Below are positions 1 through 8,439 of a DNA stretch of 64,000 nucleotides, piece after piece; positions within the stretch are counted from its first letter, which is position 1; each line of letters starts with the position of its first letter. Source of the stretch: Zobellella taiwanensis (lineage in GTDB: Bacteria > Pseudomonadota > Gammaproteobacteria > Enterobacterales > Aeromonadaceae); NCBI RefSeq assembly GCF_003012795.1, contig NZ_PXYH01000010.1, positions 62,001 to 126,000 of the forward strand, given 5' to 3'. A model generated the notes under the pieces. The model ran no database searches. It saw nothing but the letters and a program-made list of their open reading frames with translations, and was not told where the DNA came from. Made by a program: the position numbers and the translations under genes.

Positions 1-612
1 GTGAAGATCGCCAAATCCATGTTCGAGCGCGGCTACAGCAGCGGCGGGGCGGGCAACCTCAGCCTCAAGCTGCCCGACGGCAACCTGCTGGCCACCCCCA
101 CCAATACCAGCTTCGGCGACCTGGATCCGGACCGCCTGAGCAAGGTGGACCCGGACGGCAACCACCTGGACGGCGACAAGCCCTCCAAGGAAGTGCTGAT
201 GCACATCGCCATGTACCGCCAGCGGCCCCAGGCCGGCGGCATAGTGCACCTGCACTCGCCCTACCTGACCGCCCTGTCCTGCGTAGACGGGTTGGATCCG
301 GCCAACTGCCTGCCGCCCATCACCCCCTATTACGTGATGCGGGTGGGCAAGCTGCCGCTGATCCCCTACTTCCGCCCCGGCAGCCCGCGCATCGCCGAGG
401 AAGTGGAAAAGCTGGCCGCCGGCCATGGCTCGGTGCTGCTGGCCAACCACGGCCCGGTGATCAGCGGCAAGAGCCTGCGCGAGGCCATGTTCAACGCCGA
501 GGAGCTGGAAGAGACCGCCCGGCTGTATTTCATTCTGCGCAACGGCCCCATGCGCACCCTGACCGACGATCAGGTGGCGGAGCTGGAGCAGGTTTTCAAA
601 GGCAAGATGTAA
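1..612 (+). CDS. otnC: 3-oxo-tetronate 4-phosphate decarboxylase, class II aldolase family (5' partial)
   Basis: Class II aldolase/adducin-fold protein of the OtnC (YgbL) group. In the tetronate pathway it decarboxylates 3-oxo-tetronate 4-phosphate to dihydroxyacetone phosphate. The family metal-binding HLHS motif lies near residue 83, and an ANHGPV segment that normally supplies another zinc histidine lies near residue 148. The reading frame is open from the first base and family members carry about a dozen more N-terminal residues, so the gene begins upstream of the window; the GTG at position 1 is not the real start. It is followed after 10 bases by otnI, consistent with one operon. The kinase of this pathway is not seen and probably lies upstream. 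Confidence 0.85.
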   Translation: MKIAKSMFERGYSSGGAGNLSLKLPDGNLLATPTNTSFGDLDPDRLSKVDPDGNHLDGDKPSKEVLMHIAMYRQRPQAGGIVHLHSPYLTALSCVDGLDPANCLPPITPYYVMRVGKLPLIPYFRPGSPRIAEEVEKLAAGHGSVLLANHGPVISGKSLREAMFNAEELEETARLYFILRNGPMRTLTDDQVAELEQVFKGKM

Positions 613-622
613 GGAGCGGACC

Positions 623-1408
623 ATGGCCCGATTTGCAGCCAACCTGTCGATGATGTTTACCGAAGTGCCCTTTATGGCGCGCTTCCAGGCCGCCCGCGCC
701 GCCGGCTTTCGCGCGGTGGAATACCTGTTTCCCTACGCCGAGGACAAGGACGCCATCGCCGCCGAGCTCAAGGCCCAGGATCTTACCCAGGCGCTGTTCA
801 ACATGCCCCCCGGCGACTGGGAGGCGGGCGAGCGCGGCCTGGCCTCGCTGCCCGGGCGGGAGGCGGAATTCCGCGCCGGCGTGGCCACCGCCCTGGCCTA
901 TGCCGAGGCGCTGGGCTGCACCCAGCTGCACGCCATGGCCGGCCTGTGCCAGCCCGGGCTGAGCCGCGAGCAGCAGCAGGCCACCTATGTGGACAATATC
1001 CGCTACGCGGCGGACCAGGCGGCCCAAAAGGGTGTTCTGGTGCTGCTTGAACCCATCAACAGCCGCGACATGCCCGGCTACTTCCTCTCCACCCAGGTAC
1101 AGGCCGAGGCGCTGCTGGCCGAGATCGACCGGCCCAACGTCAAGATCCAGCTCGATCTCTACCACTGCCAGATCATGGAAGGGGATCTCACCCGCACCAT
1201 CGACCGGCTGTGGGGCAAGTTCAGCCATATCCAGATAGCCTCGGTGCCCGATCGCCACGAGCCGGACCAGGGCGAGGTCAACTACCCCTGGCTGTTCGAC
1301 TACCTGGACGCCAAGGGCTACGACGGCTTCCTGGGCTGCGAATACCGTCCGCGCGGCAACACCGAGGCGGGCCTGGGCTGGTTCGCCCCCTGGGCGGACA
1401 AGGAGTAA
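623..1408 (+). CDS. otnI: 2-oxo-tetronate isomerase, hydroxypyruvate isomerase-like
   Basis: A 261-residue TIM-barrel protein of the hydroxypyruvate isomerase/OtnI (YgbM) family, which interconverts 2-oxo- and 3-oxo-tetronate. Typical features are the N-terminal LSMMFTE strand, the LLEPIN segment with a metal-ligand Glu around residue 142, and QLDLYHCQ followed by a C-terminal GCEYRP Glu. A good Shine-Dalgarno (AAGGAGCGG) precedes the ATG. It sits between otnC and a DeoR-type regulator, so its substrate is assigned partly from context. Hydroxypyruvate isomerase proper remains an alternative, though the neighbours favour tetronate catabolism. Confidence 0.82.
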   Translation: MARFAANLSMMFTEVPFMARFQAARAAGFRAVEYLFPYAEDKDAIAAELKAQDLTQALFNMPPGDWEAGERGLASLPGREAEFRAGVATALAYAEALGCTQLHAMAGLCQPGLSREQQQATYVDNIRYAADQAAQKGVLVLLEPINSRDMPGYFLSTQVQAEALLAEIDRPNVKIQLDLYHCQIMEGDLTRTIDRLWGKFSHIQIASVPDRHEPDQGEVNYPWLFDYLDAKGYDGFLGCEYRPRGNTEAGLGWFAPWADKE

Positions 1409-1411
1409 GCC

Positions 1412-2191
1412 ATGATCCCCGCCGAACGCCGCGACTACATCTACCGCTACGTGCACGAGCGCAACATGGTGTCCATCAACGAGCTGGCCGCCGAGCTGGA
1501 CGTGTCGCACATGACGGTGCGCCGGGATATCCAGCAGCTGGAGGCCGAGGGCAAGGTGGTGTCGGTAAGCGGCGGGGTCAGGCTCAATGACGCGGTCAAG
1601 CAGGAGCTGGCCTACAGCGAAAAGGCCAGCATCCACCATAACAGCAAGGTCGCCATCGGCCTGGCGGCGGCGGAACTGGTGGAGGACGGCCAGGTGATCT
1701 ACCTGGACGCCGGCACCACCACCTTCGAGGTGGCCAGGGGCATCGCCCGCAAGGCCAACCTGACGGTGGTGACCAACGACTTCACCATCGCCAATTACCT
1801 GATGCAGTACCCCCAGCTCACCCTGTTCCACACCGGTGGCCTGGTGGACGTGCGCAACCGCTCCTGCGTGGGCCAGGCGGCGGCGGCCCTGCTCGCCAGC
1901 CTGAACCTGGATCTGGCCTTTATCAGCTCCAGCTCCTGGGAGCTGGAACGGGGCATGTCGACCCCCACCGAGAACAAGGTGATGGTCAAGCAGGCGCTGC
2001 TGAAGGTGGCCCGGCGCCGGGTACTGGTGAGCGACAGCAGCAAGTACGGCAAGTACGGCATGTTCCGCATCTGCCCGTTGCAGGCGCTGACCGACATCAT
2101 CAGCGATGACGGCCTGGCGGAAGAGACGGCGGAACAGCTGCGCGGCCAGGGCCTGCAGGTCCGGCTGGTGGCGCGGCAAGGCTCGGCATGA
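1412..2191 (+). CDS. DeoR-family transcriptional regulator (YgbI-like)
   Basis: A 259-residue DeoR-type repressor. The N terminus carries the winged helix-turn-helix (about residues 5-57, including VSINELAAELDVSHMTVRRD). The remainder is the sugar-phosphate-binding DeoRC domain with YLDAGTTT near residue 90. It starts three bases after otnI stops and is embedded in the tetronate operon, so it most likely responds to a pathway sugar phosphate and represses this operon. The effector is inferred; the operator cannot be located because the promoter is upstream of the window. Confidence 0.85.
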   Translation: MIPAERRDYIYRYVHERNMVSINELAAELDVSHMTVRRDIQQLEAEGKVVSVSGGVRLNDAVKQELAYSEKASIHHNSKVAIGLAAAELVEDGQVIYLDAGTTTFEVARGIARKANLTVVTNDFTIANYLMQYPQLTLFHTGGLVDVRNRSCVGQAAAALLASLNLDLAFISSSSWELERGMSTPTENKVMVKQALLKVARRRVLVSDSSKYGKYGMFRICPLQALTDIISDDGLAEETAEQLRGQGLQVRLVARQGSA

Positions 2192-2255
2192 ACACGATTA
2201 TGACAAACCAACCTCTGTAGCTTATCGGGTGCCCTCGAGCACCGAGGAGAATCAA

Positions 2256-3218
2256 ATGAATATCATCATTACCGGTGGTGCGGGCTTCCTCGGCCAGCGC
2301 CTGGCCAAGGCCTTGCTGCAACAGCAGCAGATTGCCTTCGACCGCCTGACCCTGGCGGATGTCATCGTCCCCACCTCGCCGCTGGCGGACGAGCGGGTGC
2401 ACTGCGTGCAGGCCGACCTGGGCGACCAGGCCGCGGTGCAGGCGCTGGTGACCCCGGACACCGGCCTGATCTATCACCTGGCAGCCATCGTCAGCAGCCA
2501 TGCCGAGGCCGACTTCGACCTGGGCGTGCGGGTCAACATCGACGCCACCCGCTACCTGCTGGAAGCCGCCCGCCACCAGGCGCCCGGCTGCCGTTTCGTG
2601 TTCTCCAGCTCGCTGGCGGTATTCGGCGGCGAGCTGCCGGAGGTGATCCAGGACCACACCGCGGTCTGCCCCCAGTCGTCCTACGGCATGGAAAAATCCG
2701 TGGGCGAGCTGCTGGTCAACGACTATGCCCGCAAGGGCTTCGTCGACGGCCGGGTGCTGCGCCTGCCCACCATCAGCGTGCGCCCGGGCAAGCCCAACAA
2801 GGCGGCCTCGTCCTTTGCCAGCGGCATTATCCGCGAGCCGCTGCAGGGCGAGGAAAGCGTCTGCCCGGTGGCCCTGAGCCTGCCCATGTGGCTGTCGTCC
2901 CCGGCGACCGTGGTGGAGAACTTCGTGCGCGCCGCCCAGGTGCCCGCCGAGGCCTTCGGCGCCAGCCGCACCGTCAACCTGCCGGGCATCACCGTCACCG
3001 TGCAGGAAATGATCGACGCCCTGCGCCGGGTCGCCGGCGACCCGGTGTGTGACCGCATCCGTTATGAAGAAGATGAGGCGGTATCGCGCATCGTGGCCAG
3101 CTGGCCCGGCCGTTTCAACATTAGCCGTGCCCAGGGGTTGGGCTTTGTACAGGACGCCGACTTCGACAGCGTGATCCGCCGTTTTATTGCCGATGATATG
3201 GAAGGAACCAAGCAATGA
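2256..3218 (+). CDS. denD: D-erythronate dehydrogenase, NAD-dependent epimerase/dehydratase family
   Basis: A 320-residue short-chain dehydrogenase of the extended SDR class. It begins with the Rossmann motif GGAGFLG (residues 7-13), and the catalytic YGMEK motif (Tyr/Lys) sits near residues 145-149 after an FSSSLAVFGG segment. DenD oxidises D-erythronate at C2 to give the 2-oxo-tetronate that OtnI uses. The ATG at 2256 was chosen because GAGGAGA stands six bases upstream and the Rossmann fold starts at once; the longer frame overlaps the regulator gene. The gene ends in a 4-base ATGA overlap with the transporter gene, indicating translational coupling. A general sugar epimerase is the fallback assignment. 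Confidence 0.8.
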   Translation: MNIIITGGAGFLGQRLAKALLQQQQIAFDRLTLADVIVPTSPLADERVHCVQADLGDQAAVQALVTPDTGLIYHLAAIVSSHAEADFDLGVRVNIDATRYLLEAARHQAPGCRFVFSSSLAVFGGELPEVIQDHTAVCPQSSYGMEKSVGELLVNDYARKGFVDGRVLRLPTISVRPGKPNKAASSFASGIIREPLQGEESVCPVALSLPMWLSSPATVVENFVRAAQVPAEAFGASRTVNLPGITVTVQEMIDALRRVAGDPVCDRIRYEEDEAVSRIVASWPGRFNISRAQGLGFVQDADFDSVIRRFIADDMEGTKQ

Positions 3219-4606
3219 CAGACGCAAGTTCAATGGCCCCGGTGATCGGCCTCGCCGTCGCCGTGGTGGTACTGATTTTCCTGGTGGTGAAAACCCGGGT
3301 GCACGCGCTGATCGCCATGCTGGCGGCGGCCAGCATTGCCGGCGCCCTGGGCGGCATGGCCGCCGGTGATATCGTCAACGTGATCACCAAGGGCTTTGGC
3401 GGCACCCTCGGCAGCATAGGTATCGTGATCGGCCTCGGCGTGATGATGGGCCGCATCCTGGAAGTGTCCGGCGCCGCCGAGCAGATTGCCTACAGCTTTA
3501 TCAAGTGGCTGGGCAAGAAGAAGGAAGAGTGGGCCATGGCCATCACCGGCTACATAGTGTCTATTCCCATCTTCGTGGACTCCGCCTTCGTCATCCTCTA
3601 TCCCATCGCCAAGGCGCTGGCCAAAAAGGGCAACCGCAACCTGCTGACCGTGGGCGTGGCCCTGGCCGGCGGCCTGGTGGTGACCCACCATACTGTGCCG
3701 CCTACCCCGGGCCCCCTGGGCGTGGCCGGTCTGTTCGGCGTGGACGTGGGCGCCATGCTGCTCACCGGCCTGGTGCTGGCGCTGCCCTGCGTGGTGGTGA
3801 TCGTGCTTTATGCCCAGTGGCTGGCCAAGAAGTACCCGGACTTCCAGGCGCCGACCGTGCAGGACAGCCCCGAGCTGGAAGATACCTACAACCAGTACCT
3901 GGCCGCCAAGGAAGGCAAGCAACTGCCCAGCCTGTTCCTGTCGCTGCTGCCGATCACCGCGCCCATAGTGCTGATTTTCATCAACACCCTGTTCGGTACC
4001 CTGGGCAAGCTGGAAGGCTTTGAAGGCCTGGCCGACAATGGCCTGGTGCAGCTGTTTACCTACCTGGGCCATCCGGTGATCGCCCTGTCCATCTCGGTGC
4101 TGCTGGCGGTGTACACCCTGGTGCCGAAGATGAACAAGCACGACACCATGGAGCGGCTGGAGGAAGGCCTGCAAAGCGCCGGCATCATCCTGCTGGTCAC
4201 CGGTGCCGGTGGAGCCCTGGGTGCGGTGCTGCGCGAATCCGGCGCCGGTGCCATGCTGGGCGAGCAGATCGCCGGCCTGCCGCTGCCGCCGGTGCTGATC
4301 CCCTTTATCGTCTCCACCCTGGTGCGGCTGATCCAGGGCTCGGGCACCGTGGCCATGGTGACCGCGGCCTCCATTTCGGCGCCCATCCTGGCTACCATTC
4401 CCGGCGTGAACATGCTGGTGGCGGCCCAGGCGGCGACCATGGGCTCGCTGTTCTTCGGTTATTTCAACGACAGCCTGTTCTGGGTGGTCAACCGCATGAT
4501 GGGCATCAAGGACGTGAAGCAGCAGATCATCGTCTGGTCCATCCCCACCACCCTGGCCTGGGCTACCGGCCTGGTTGGCGTGCTGATCCTCAACGCCGTG
4601 CTGTAA
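3215..4606 (+). CDS. GntP-family sugar acid:H+ symporter (YgbN-like)
   Basis: A 463-residue inner-membrane transporter of the GntP family, with a dozen or so hydrophobic segments starting at residue 8 and the characteristic THHTVPPTPGP motif near residue 160. Family members import gluconate and related sugar acids with protons. As the last gene of the tetronate operon, overlapping denD by ATGA, it probably imports D-erythronate or another tetronate; the substrate is inference from position. A strong bidirectional terminator follows about 70 bases downstream. Confidence 0.87.
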   Translation: MTDASSMAPVIGLAVAVVVLIFLVVKTRVHALIAMLAAASIAGALGGMAAGDIVNVITKGFGGTLGSIGIVIGLGVMMGRILEVSGAAEQIAYSFIKWLGKKKEEWAMAITGYIVSIPIFVDSAFVILYPIAKALAKKGNRNLLTVGVALAGGLVVTHHTVPPTPGPLGVAGLFGVDVGAMLLTGLVLALPCVVVIVLYAQWLAKKYPDFQAPTVQDSPELEDTYNQYLAAKEGKQLPSLFLSLLPITAPIVLIFINTLFGTLGKLEGFEGLADNGLVQLFTYLGHPVIALSISVLLAVYTLVPKMNKHDTMERLEEGLQSAGIILLVTGAGGALGAVLRESGAGAMLGEQIAGLPLPPVLIPFIVSTLVRLIQGSGTVAMVTAASISAPILATIPGVNMLVAAQAATMGSLFFGYFNDSLFWVVNRMMGIKDVKQQIIVWSIPTTLAWATGLVGVLILNAVL

Positions 4607-4673
4607 GCGGCCGGGAGCCGACCGAGGGGAGCGAGTGGCCGTTGCCGGCCGCTTGAACCCTCTTCGTTGAAAG

Positions 4674-4709
4674 AAAAAAATCCGATGACGCCTCGTCATC
4701 GGATTTTTT
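4674..4709. terminator. Bidirectional rho-independent terminator
   Basis: A perfect 10-bp stem (TCCGATGACG pairing with CGTCATCGGA) with a CCT loop is flanked by seven A on the left and six T on the right. It can therefore terminate both the tetronate operon reading right and the host attachment-like gene reading left. The two converge here. Confidence 0.93.
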
Positions 4710-4738
4710 GTGTTTCTGGCCTAGGGTGGCGCGCAGGC

Positions 4739-5185
4739 TCAATGGTGCAGGAGCCGTTTTTCAATTTCGTACACCGGCATCTTGACCAGATCCTTGTCCA
4801 GCTCGGCACGGATCGCATTTTTCAGCGTTTCCGAATAGGCCGAGCGCAGCATGCCGAGGGCGCGAGGCGGGGCGACCATGATCACCGACCGGGTCTTGTC
4901 GGCACCGAGGACGTCGTCCAGATGCCGGACGAGACGGGTCAGGAACTCCTGCTCGGCCTGATCGTGCCAGTCGGTCTGCTCGAAGGTGGTGCGGATGTGG
5001 CCCGCGGCATGGCTGCGGCCTGGGGCATCGGTGCCGAGTTCGCGCGTCGGCTGGGCCTTCTGTTCGAACACCTCTATGGTCTTGAGGTTGGGCGATTTGG
5101 CGTCGCCGTCATTCTGCAGCACCAGCGCCTTGGCGCCATCGCACACCACTACCCACTCATTCTCTAGAATAGACAACCCGGACAT
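4739..5185 (-). CDS. Host attachment family protein
   Basis: A 148-residue soluble protein of the family named for a plant-associated bacterium protein required for attachment to host cells. Visible features are the N-terminal WVVVCDGAKALVLQN strand, a variable middle rich in polar residues, and a C-terminal IMVAPPRALGMLR segment. This pattern resembles the eRF1-like/archaeal release-factor fold, and the real biochemical role is not settled. GGAGG stands seven bases before the ATG. A perfect 18-bp palindrome lies immediately upstream. The gene is monocistronic and ends at the bidirectional terminator. Confidence 0.75.
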   Translation of the reverse strand: MSGLSILENEWVVVCDGAKALVLQNDGDAKSPNLKTIEVFEQKAQPTRELGTDAPGRSHAAGHIRTTFEQTDWHDQAEQEFLTRLVRHLDDVLGADKTRSVIMVAPPRALGMLRSAYSETLKNAIRAELDKDLVKMPVYEIEKRLLHH

Positions 5186-5200
5186 ACAACAGCCTCCATG

Positions 5201-5218
5201 GAGATACCATGGTATCTC
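5201..5218. promoter_or_regulatory. Perfect 18-bp palindrome upstream of the host attachment-like gene
   Basis: The sequence GAGATACCATGGTATCTC is a perfect inverted repeat without a spacer. It ends 16 bases before the start codon, just upstream of the ribosome binding site. It could be an operator for a dimeric repressor or a 5'-UTR hairpin affecting translation; no known consensus was recognised. Confidence 0.5.
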
Positions 5219-5329
5219 TGAGGATAGCAGCGGCGCTATTGCCTTGCGCGGGCGCCCGGTGGCCGATGCACCGGCGCCGGACCACGGCGATAACGCCGAC
5301 CCTGGGTGCAGGGGACATCTGTTTTCTTT

Positions 5330-5581
5330 CTAGGATTTCTTAAGGAGGCGATAGGCAAACAGCAGTATGATAGCGCCGATGACGGCGGTAAAGAGGCTGC
5401 CCAGGTTGAAGCCGGTGACCGAGCCAAAACCCAGCCGGGTGCCGACCCAACCTCCGACGAAGGCGCCGGCAATGCCCAGCAGCGTGGTCATGATGAAACC
5501 GCCGCCGTCGCGGCCGGGCATAATGAATTTGGCCAGAAAACCCGCGATCAGGCCGAACACAATCCAACTCAGGATCCCCAT
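5330..5581 (-). CDS. GlsB/YeaQ/YmgE family stress response membrane protein
   Basis: An 83-residue, very hydrophobic protein with three predicted membrane segments and glycine-rich turns (SWIVFGLIAGFLAK at the N terminus, a GGGFIMTTLLGIAGAFVGGWVG core). This is typical of the transglycosylase-associated/GlsB family of small inner-membrane proteins linked to general stress responses. The molecular function of the family is unknown. It appears monocistronic, with no clear terminator downstream. Confidence 0.88.
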   Translation of the reverse strand: MGILSWIVFGLIAGFLAKFIMPGRDGGGFIMTTLLGIAGAFVGGWVGTRLGFGSVTGFNLGSLFTAVIGAIILLFAYRLLKKS

Positions 5582-5755
5582 ACTCAGCTCCTCGTTATCT
5601 GTGGTGTTCAGACAGCATAGCCCAGCCTGGCATGGAGGGAGCCATTCAAGTCGGTTGCTGCGTCAACTCCGGTCCGGTGGCGGGAACGCCGTCCCGTGGT
5701 TGTCCCATTGCCAGGGGGCGGGGCGTGTCAGTATCAGGAAGGACCTGGGTGGATG

Positions 5756-6223
5756 TCAGTCGTGCTCGGCGATGTCGGCGATACGGGCCTGGAGCAGGCC
5801 GGCGATAACCTCGGCGGCCAGTCCCACCGACAGGCCGCGCTTGCCGCCGGAGACCAGGACGCTGTCGTGCTCCAGGGCGGAAGCGTCGAGCACGGTAGGC
5901 AGCCGCTTTTTCTGGGCGAATGGGCTGATGCCGCCGACCTTATAGCCGGTGAGCCGCTCGGCCTTCTGGGGCGGCATCATGTCCAGCTTTTTTACCCCGG
6001 CGGCCTTGGCCAGCCGCTTGAGGTTGACCTTGCCCGACGAGGGAACCAGCGCCACCACGGCGCCCTGCTCGCCTTCGGTGAGCAGGGTTTTGAACACCCG
6101 GGCCGGTGGCACCCCCAACTGGCCGGCGGCGTGGGCGCCAAAGTCGTCCTGGGCGGTGCAGTCGTACTGATGCAGGGTAAAGATGGCCTTGTGCTGTTCC
6201 AGAAATCGTATGGCGGGCGTCAT
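5756..6223 (-). CDS. ybaK: Cys-tRNA(Pro)/Cys-tRNA(Cys) deacylase YbaK
   Basis: A 155-residue YbaK/ProX-type editing protein that hydrolyses cysteine mischarged on tRNA(Pro). Family hallmarks are RVFKTLL near residue 41, PSSGKVNLKRLAKAAG around residues 62-77, GYKVGGISPF near residues 99-108, and the C-terminal GGKRGLSVGL segment. Length matches the family. It lies downstream of the ddmDE-like operon on the same strand but is separated by about 190 bases, so it probably has its own promoter. Confidence 0.9.
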   Translation of the reverse strand: MTPAIRFLEQHKAIFTLHQYDCTAQDDFGAHAAGQLGVPPARVFKTLLTEGEQGAVVALVPSSGKVNLKRLAKAAGVKKLDMMPPQKAERLTGYKVGGISPFAQKKRLPTVLDASALEHDSVLVSGGKRGLSVGLAAEVIAGLLQARIADIAEHD

Positions 6224-6289
6224 GGGCAGTCCGGTCAGTTTGTAAAAGAAGAATTATGCAGGGGACGATGCGTTGAGGGAATGGCAATG

Positions 6290-6323
6290 ACCGGATTCCG
6301 CATGCTGCTTAGCGGAACCCGGT
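6290..6323. repeat. Imperfect inverted repeat between ybaK and the Argonaute-like gene
   Basis: Two 12-base arms at 6290-6301 (ACCGGATTCCGC) and 6312-6323 (GCGGAACCCGGT) pair with one mismatch around a 10-base loop. It lies about 90 bases past the stop of the Argonaute-like gene. No T-tract follows on the minus strand, so a classical terminator is unlikely; it may act as a weak terminator, an mRNA end stabiliser or a protein-binding site. Confidence 0.4.
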
Positions 6324-6414
6324 CGCTGCCGGTAGAGATCTACCACTCGGAACAGTTATTTAGCATTCTGAACGGTTCATTGGCTCCAGCGGATCCAGTC
6401 CAAGATTGTCATAC

Positions 6415-8439
6415 CTATGCCAATGGGTGGGCCTGCGCATATTCTCTCAGGTGCTTGAAGATAAAGGGCATCACCGTCGGGTTTTTGTGCCGGACGTGAT
6501 ACACCTCCAGCGACGCCAGATACCAGTCGGGAATGCCGGCATACCCGTTTTCAAGATGATAGATATGGCCAAAATTACTCTGTATGGATTGGGCTGAGCC
6601 TTTGGCACCGGCGAAATACAGCTGCCTGTCGTGATCAACCCAGATGCCGATAGTAGCGTTCAGTACACCACCATCGGCGGCCAGGGAGGCTTTCAGCCGG
6701 TAGCCATGTTCGGCCAGAAAATCGTACACCGCTTGCTCGGATTTTTTCTTGTAATTCAGGGCTGCAAGCAGGCGGCTGGCTGGCAGCGCCTCTTGCCGGG
6801 CTTGGTGGATCAGTTGCTGCAGGCGGGAGCGCAGCTCTTCCGGCATATCGCCCTTAACCGACAAGCAGGTTTCCAGCAACTGAGCGGGCACCGGTTGTTG
6901 CAGGCTGTGCTCGATCTCGTGCAGGTAGCGGTGCAGAGTGGCATGATCGGGCAGGGTCACGGCCTGGGTATCGGTGATCAGCATGACCTCCTTGTTTTCA
7001 GGGTTAAAAACCAGCGAGGGGCGGTCATAGCCAGAAAACAGCGCCCGCTGTTGCTGAGCGTCGAGAGATAGGCGAACGTCTTGCTGAAGAGCAGGATCTG
7101 CCCACCAGAATGTCATCCTGTTTTCTGCCAGGCGGGCGCAGGCCCAGGGCCAGTCTGCATCAGGCGCCAGTCCCTGTTCCGGCTCCTCGGGGCGGATTGG
7201 CAGAATAAACACCAGATCGGCGGGCATATCCGGATAACCGAACCGCAGGCAGCCGTCTTTCACTTCCTGCTTGATCAGCAGCTCCTTGAGCAGCACTTCC
7301 ACCACGTGTGCGCGGGCGTTTCCTTGCAGGCGCTGGGGAGTGCACGACTGAATAACGGCGTGGGGATAACGCTGGCGCGCCAGCCGGTAGGGATCCCGGT
7401 GTTGCTGCTGTTCATACTCGGCCGCCTCGTTCACGATGAGCAGGTTCAGGCCATCGGGCATGATGTCGCCGGCATGAATGCCATTGAGATCCAGCTGCTT
7501 CAGCTCTGCAGACAAGGCTTCCGCTGCCAGAGGGTCATCACTGCGATTGACGAGGTAAATCCGTTGGCTGGCAAGCAGGCGATAAATCTCCCGATATGCC
7601 TGATGTACGTCCTTGTCCCTGATTTTTATCTGTACGGCGTTGAGCTTTTGCAGCCCGATATTGGCAAGCTCGCCATAAGCTCGTTGAAAATCTTCCAGAA
7701 ACTGGGTCAGTACGCCGACCCTGCTTTTATAAAACTGCTCCAGCTGCCCTGGGCGTGCATGCAGGGCCTGAGTGCGGTTTCGCCTGGCCGGAAAACGTGC
7801 CAGGCGGACATAATCGCCATCGCCGCACTTGCTTAACGACTGGCCGGCCACATTCAGCCGGTATCTGGGTTTTTTGATGGCCTTTTTGTAGGGCGTGCCG
7901 TCTTCATGCCGGTGCAGAGAGAAGGGGGTAAAGGTGACGGTTTTTAATGCCAGATAGTGACCGCGGGCACCTTTGATCGGCTGTGGAGAGACCTCAGTGG
8001 TCACGACCTCTGCCCCCTGATGGCCGGGAATGGATTTGATGGCGGTGATGTAGAACAGACCATCGCTTTCAAACCAGTCTCTGGTATTGGCTGTCAGGAT
8101 GCGGGGCAGCGCCCTGACCAGTAAGGTGCGTATCAGCCAGCTGGCCGGAAAGCGGGCTCCCTCCATCGGGTAGCTGACCAGAGAGCGGTCGGTCAGGGTC
8201 AGGCTGTCGCCCTTGCTGAGCATCAGCACATAGCGTTGGTGCTCTCTGGCATCTTTTGCCAATGACAACACTCTGCCCTGATTTTGCCGGTAGAGTTCCT
8301 GGGCCAGTGTTTGCAGCCGGGTGGTGCGCGCCGGCTCGGGAATGTCTCCGTAATACACGGCCACAAAAGTAAATCGCTCCGCAAGGGCCTGAGCGCAGTA
8401 GTGGGGAGTGGTGAGCAGGGAGGTGTGCACTTCAATCAT
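6415..8439 (-). CDS. ddmE: DdmE-like prokaryotic Argonaute of a plasmid defence system
   Basis: A 674-residue protein from the ATG at 8439. In the Vibrio cholerae system DdmE is a catalytically inactive, DNA-guided Argonaute that recognises plasmid DNA and recruits the DdmD helicase-nuclease. Length here is close to DdmE (just under 700). A MID/PIWI-like stretch lies near residues 331-395: a hydrophobic LNLLIVN strand, a DPYRLARQRYP helix, an AVIQ strand and a VLLKELLIKQ helix, as in the guide-5'-end-binding pocket of Argonautes. The C terminus (PFIFKHLREYA, residues 658-668) resembles the final PIWI helix. I cannot place a DEDX catalytic tetrad, which fits an inactive member. This start gives an ATGA overlap with the helicase gene and has GGAG seven bases upstream; an ATG 18 bases earlier is possible. 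A PIWI-RE protein is the alternative. Confidence 0.78.
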   Translation of the reverse strand: MIEVHTSLLTTPHYCAQALAERFTFVAVYYGDIPEPARTTRLQTLAQELYRQNQGRVLSLAKDAREHQRYVLMLSKGDSLTLTDRSLVSYPMEGARFPASWLIRTLLVRALPRILTANTRDWFESDGLFYITAIKSIPGHQGAEVVTTEVSPQPIKGARGHYLALKTVTFTPFSLHRHEDGTPYKKAIKKPRYRLNVAGQSLSKCGDGDYVRLARFPARRNRTQALHARPGQLEQFYKSRVGVLTQFLEDFQRAYGELANIGLQKLNAVQIKIRDKDVHQAYREIYRLLASQRIYLVNRSDDPLAAEALSAELKQLDLNGIHAGDIMPDGLNLLIVNEAAEYEQQQHRDPYRLARQRYPHAVIQSCTPQRLQGNARAHVVEVLLKELLIKQEVKDGCLRFGYPDMPADLVFILPIRPEEPEQGLAPDADWPWACARLAENRMTFWWADPALQQDVRLSLDAQQQRALFSGYDRPSLVFNPENKEVMLITDTQAVTLPDHATLHRYLHEIEHSLQQPVPAQLLETCLSVKGDMPEELRSRLQQLIHQARQEALPASRLLAALNYKKKSEQAVYDFLAEHGYRLKASLAADGGVLNATIGIWVDHDRQLYFAGAKGSAQSIQSNFGHIYHLENGYAGIPDWYLASLEVYHVRHKNPTVMPFIFKHLREYAQAHPLA

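Noticed and set aside
596-2179. Long minus-strand open frame (527 residues) opposite otnI and the DeoR gene
   Set aside because: Composition rich in His, Gln, Gly and Val is typical of antisense frames in GC-rich DNA, and the plus strand carries recognised families.
3230-4699. Long minus-strand frame opposite the GntP transporter gene
   Set aside because: Antisense shadow of a well-supported membrane transporter; no motif is visible.
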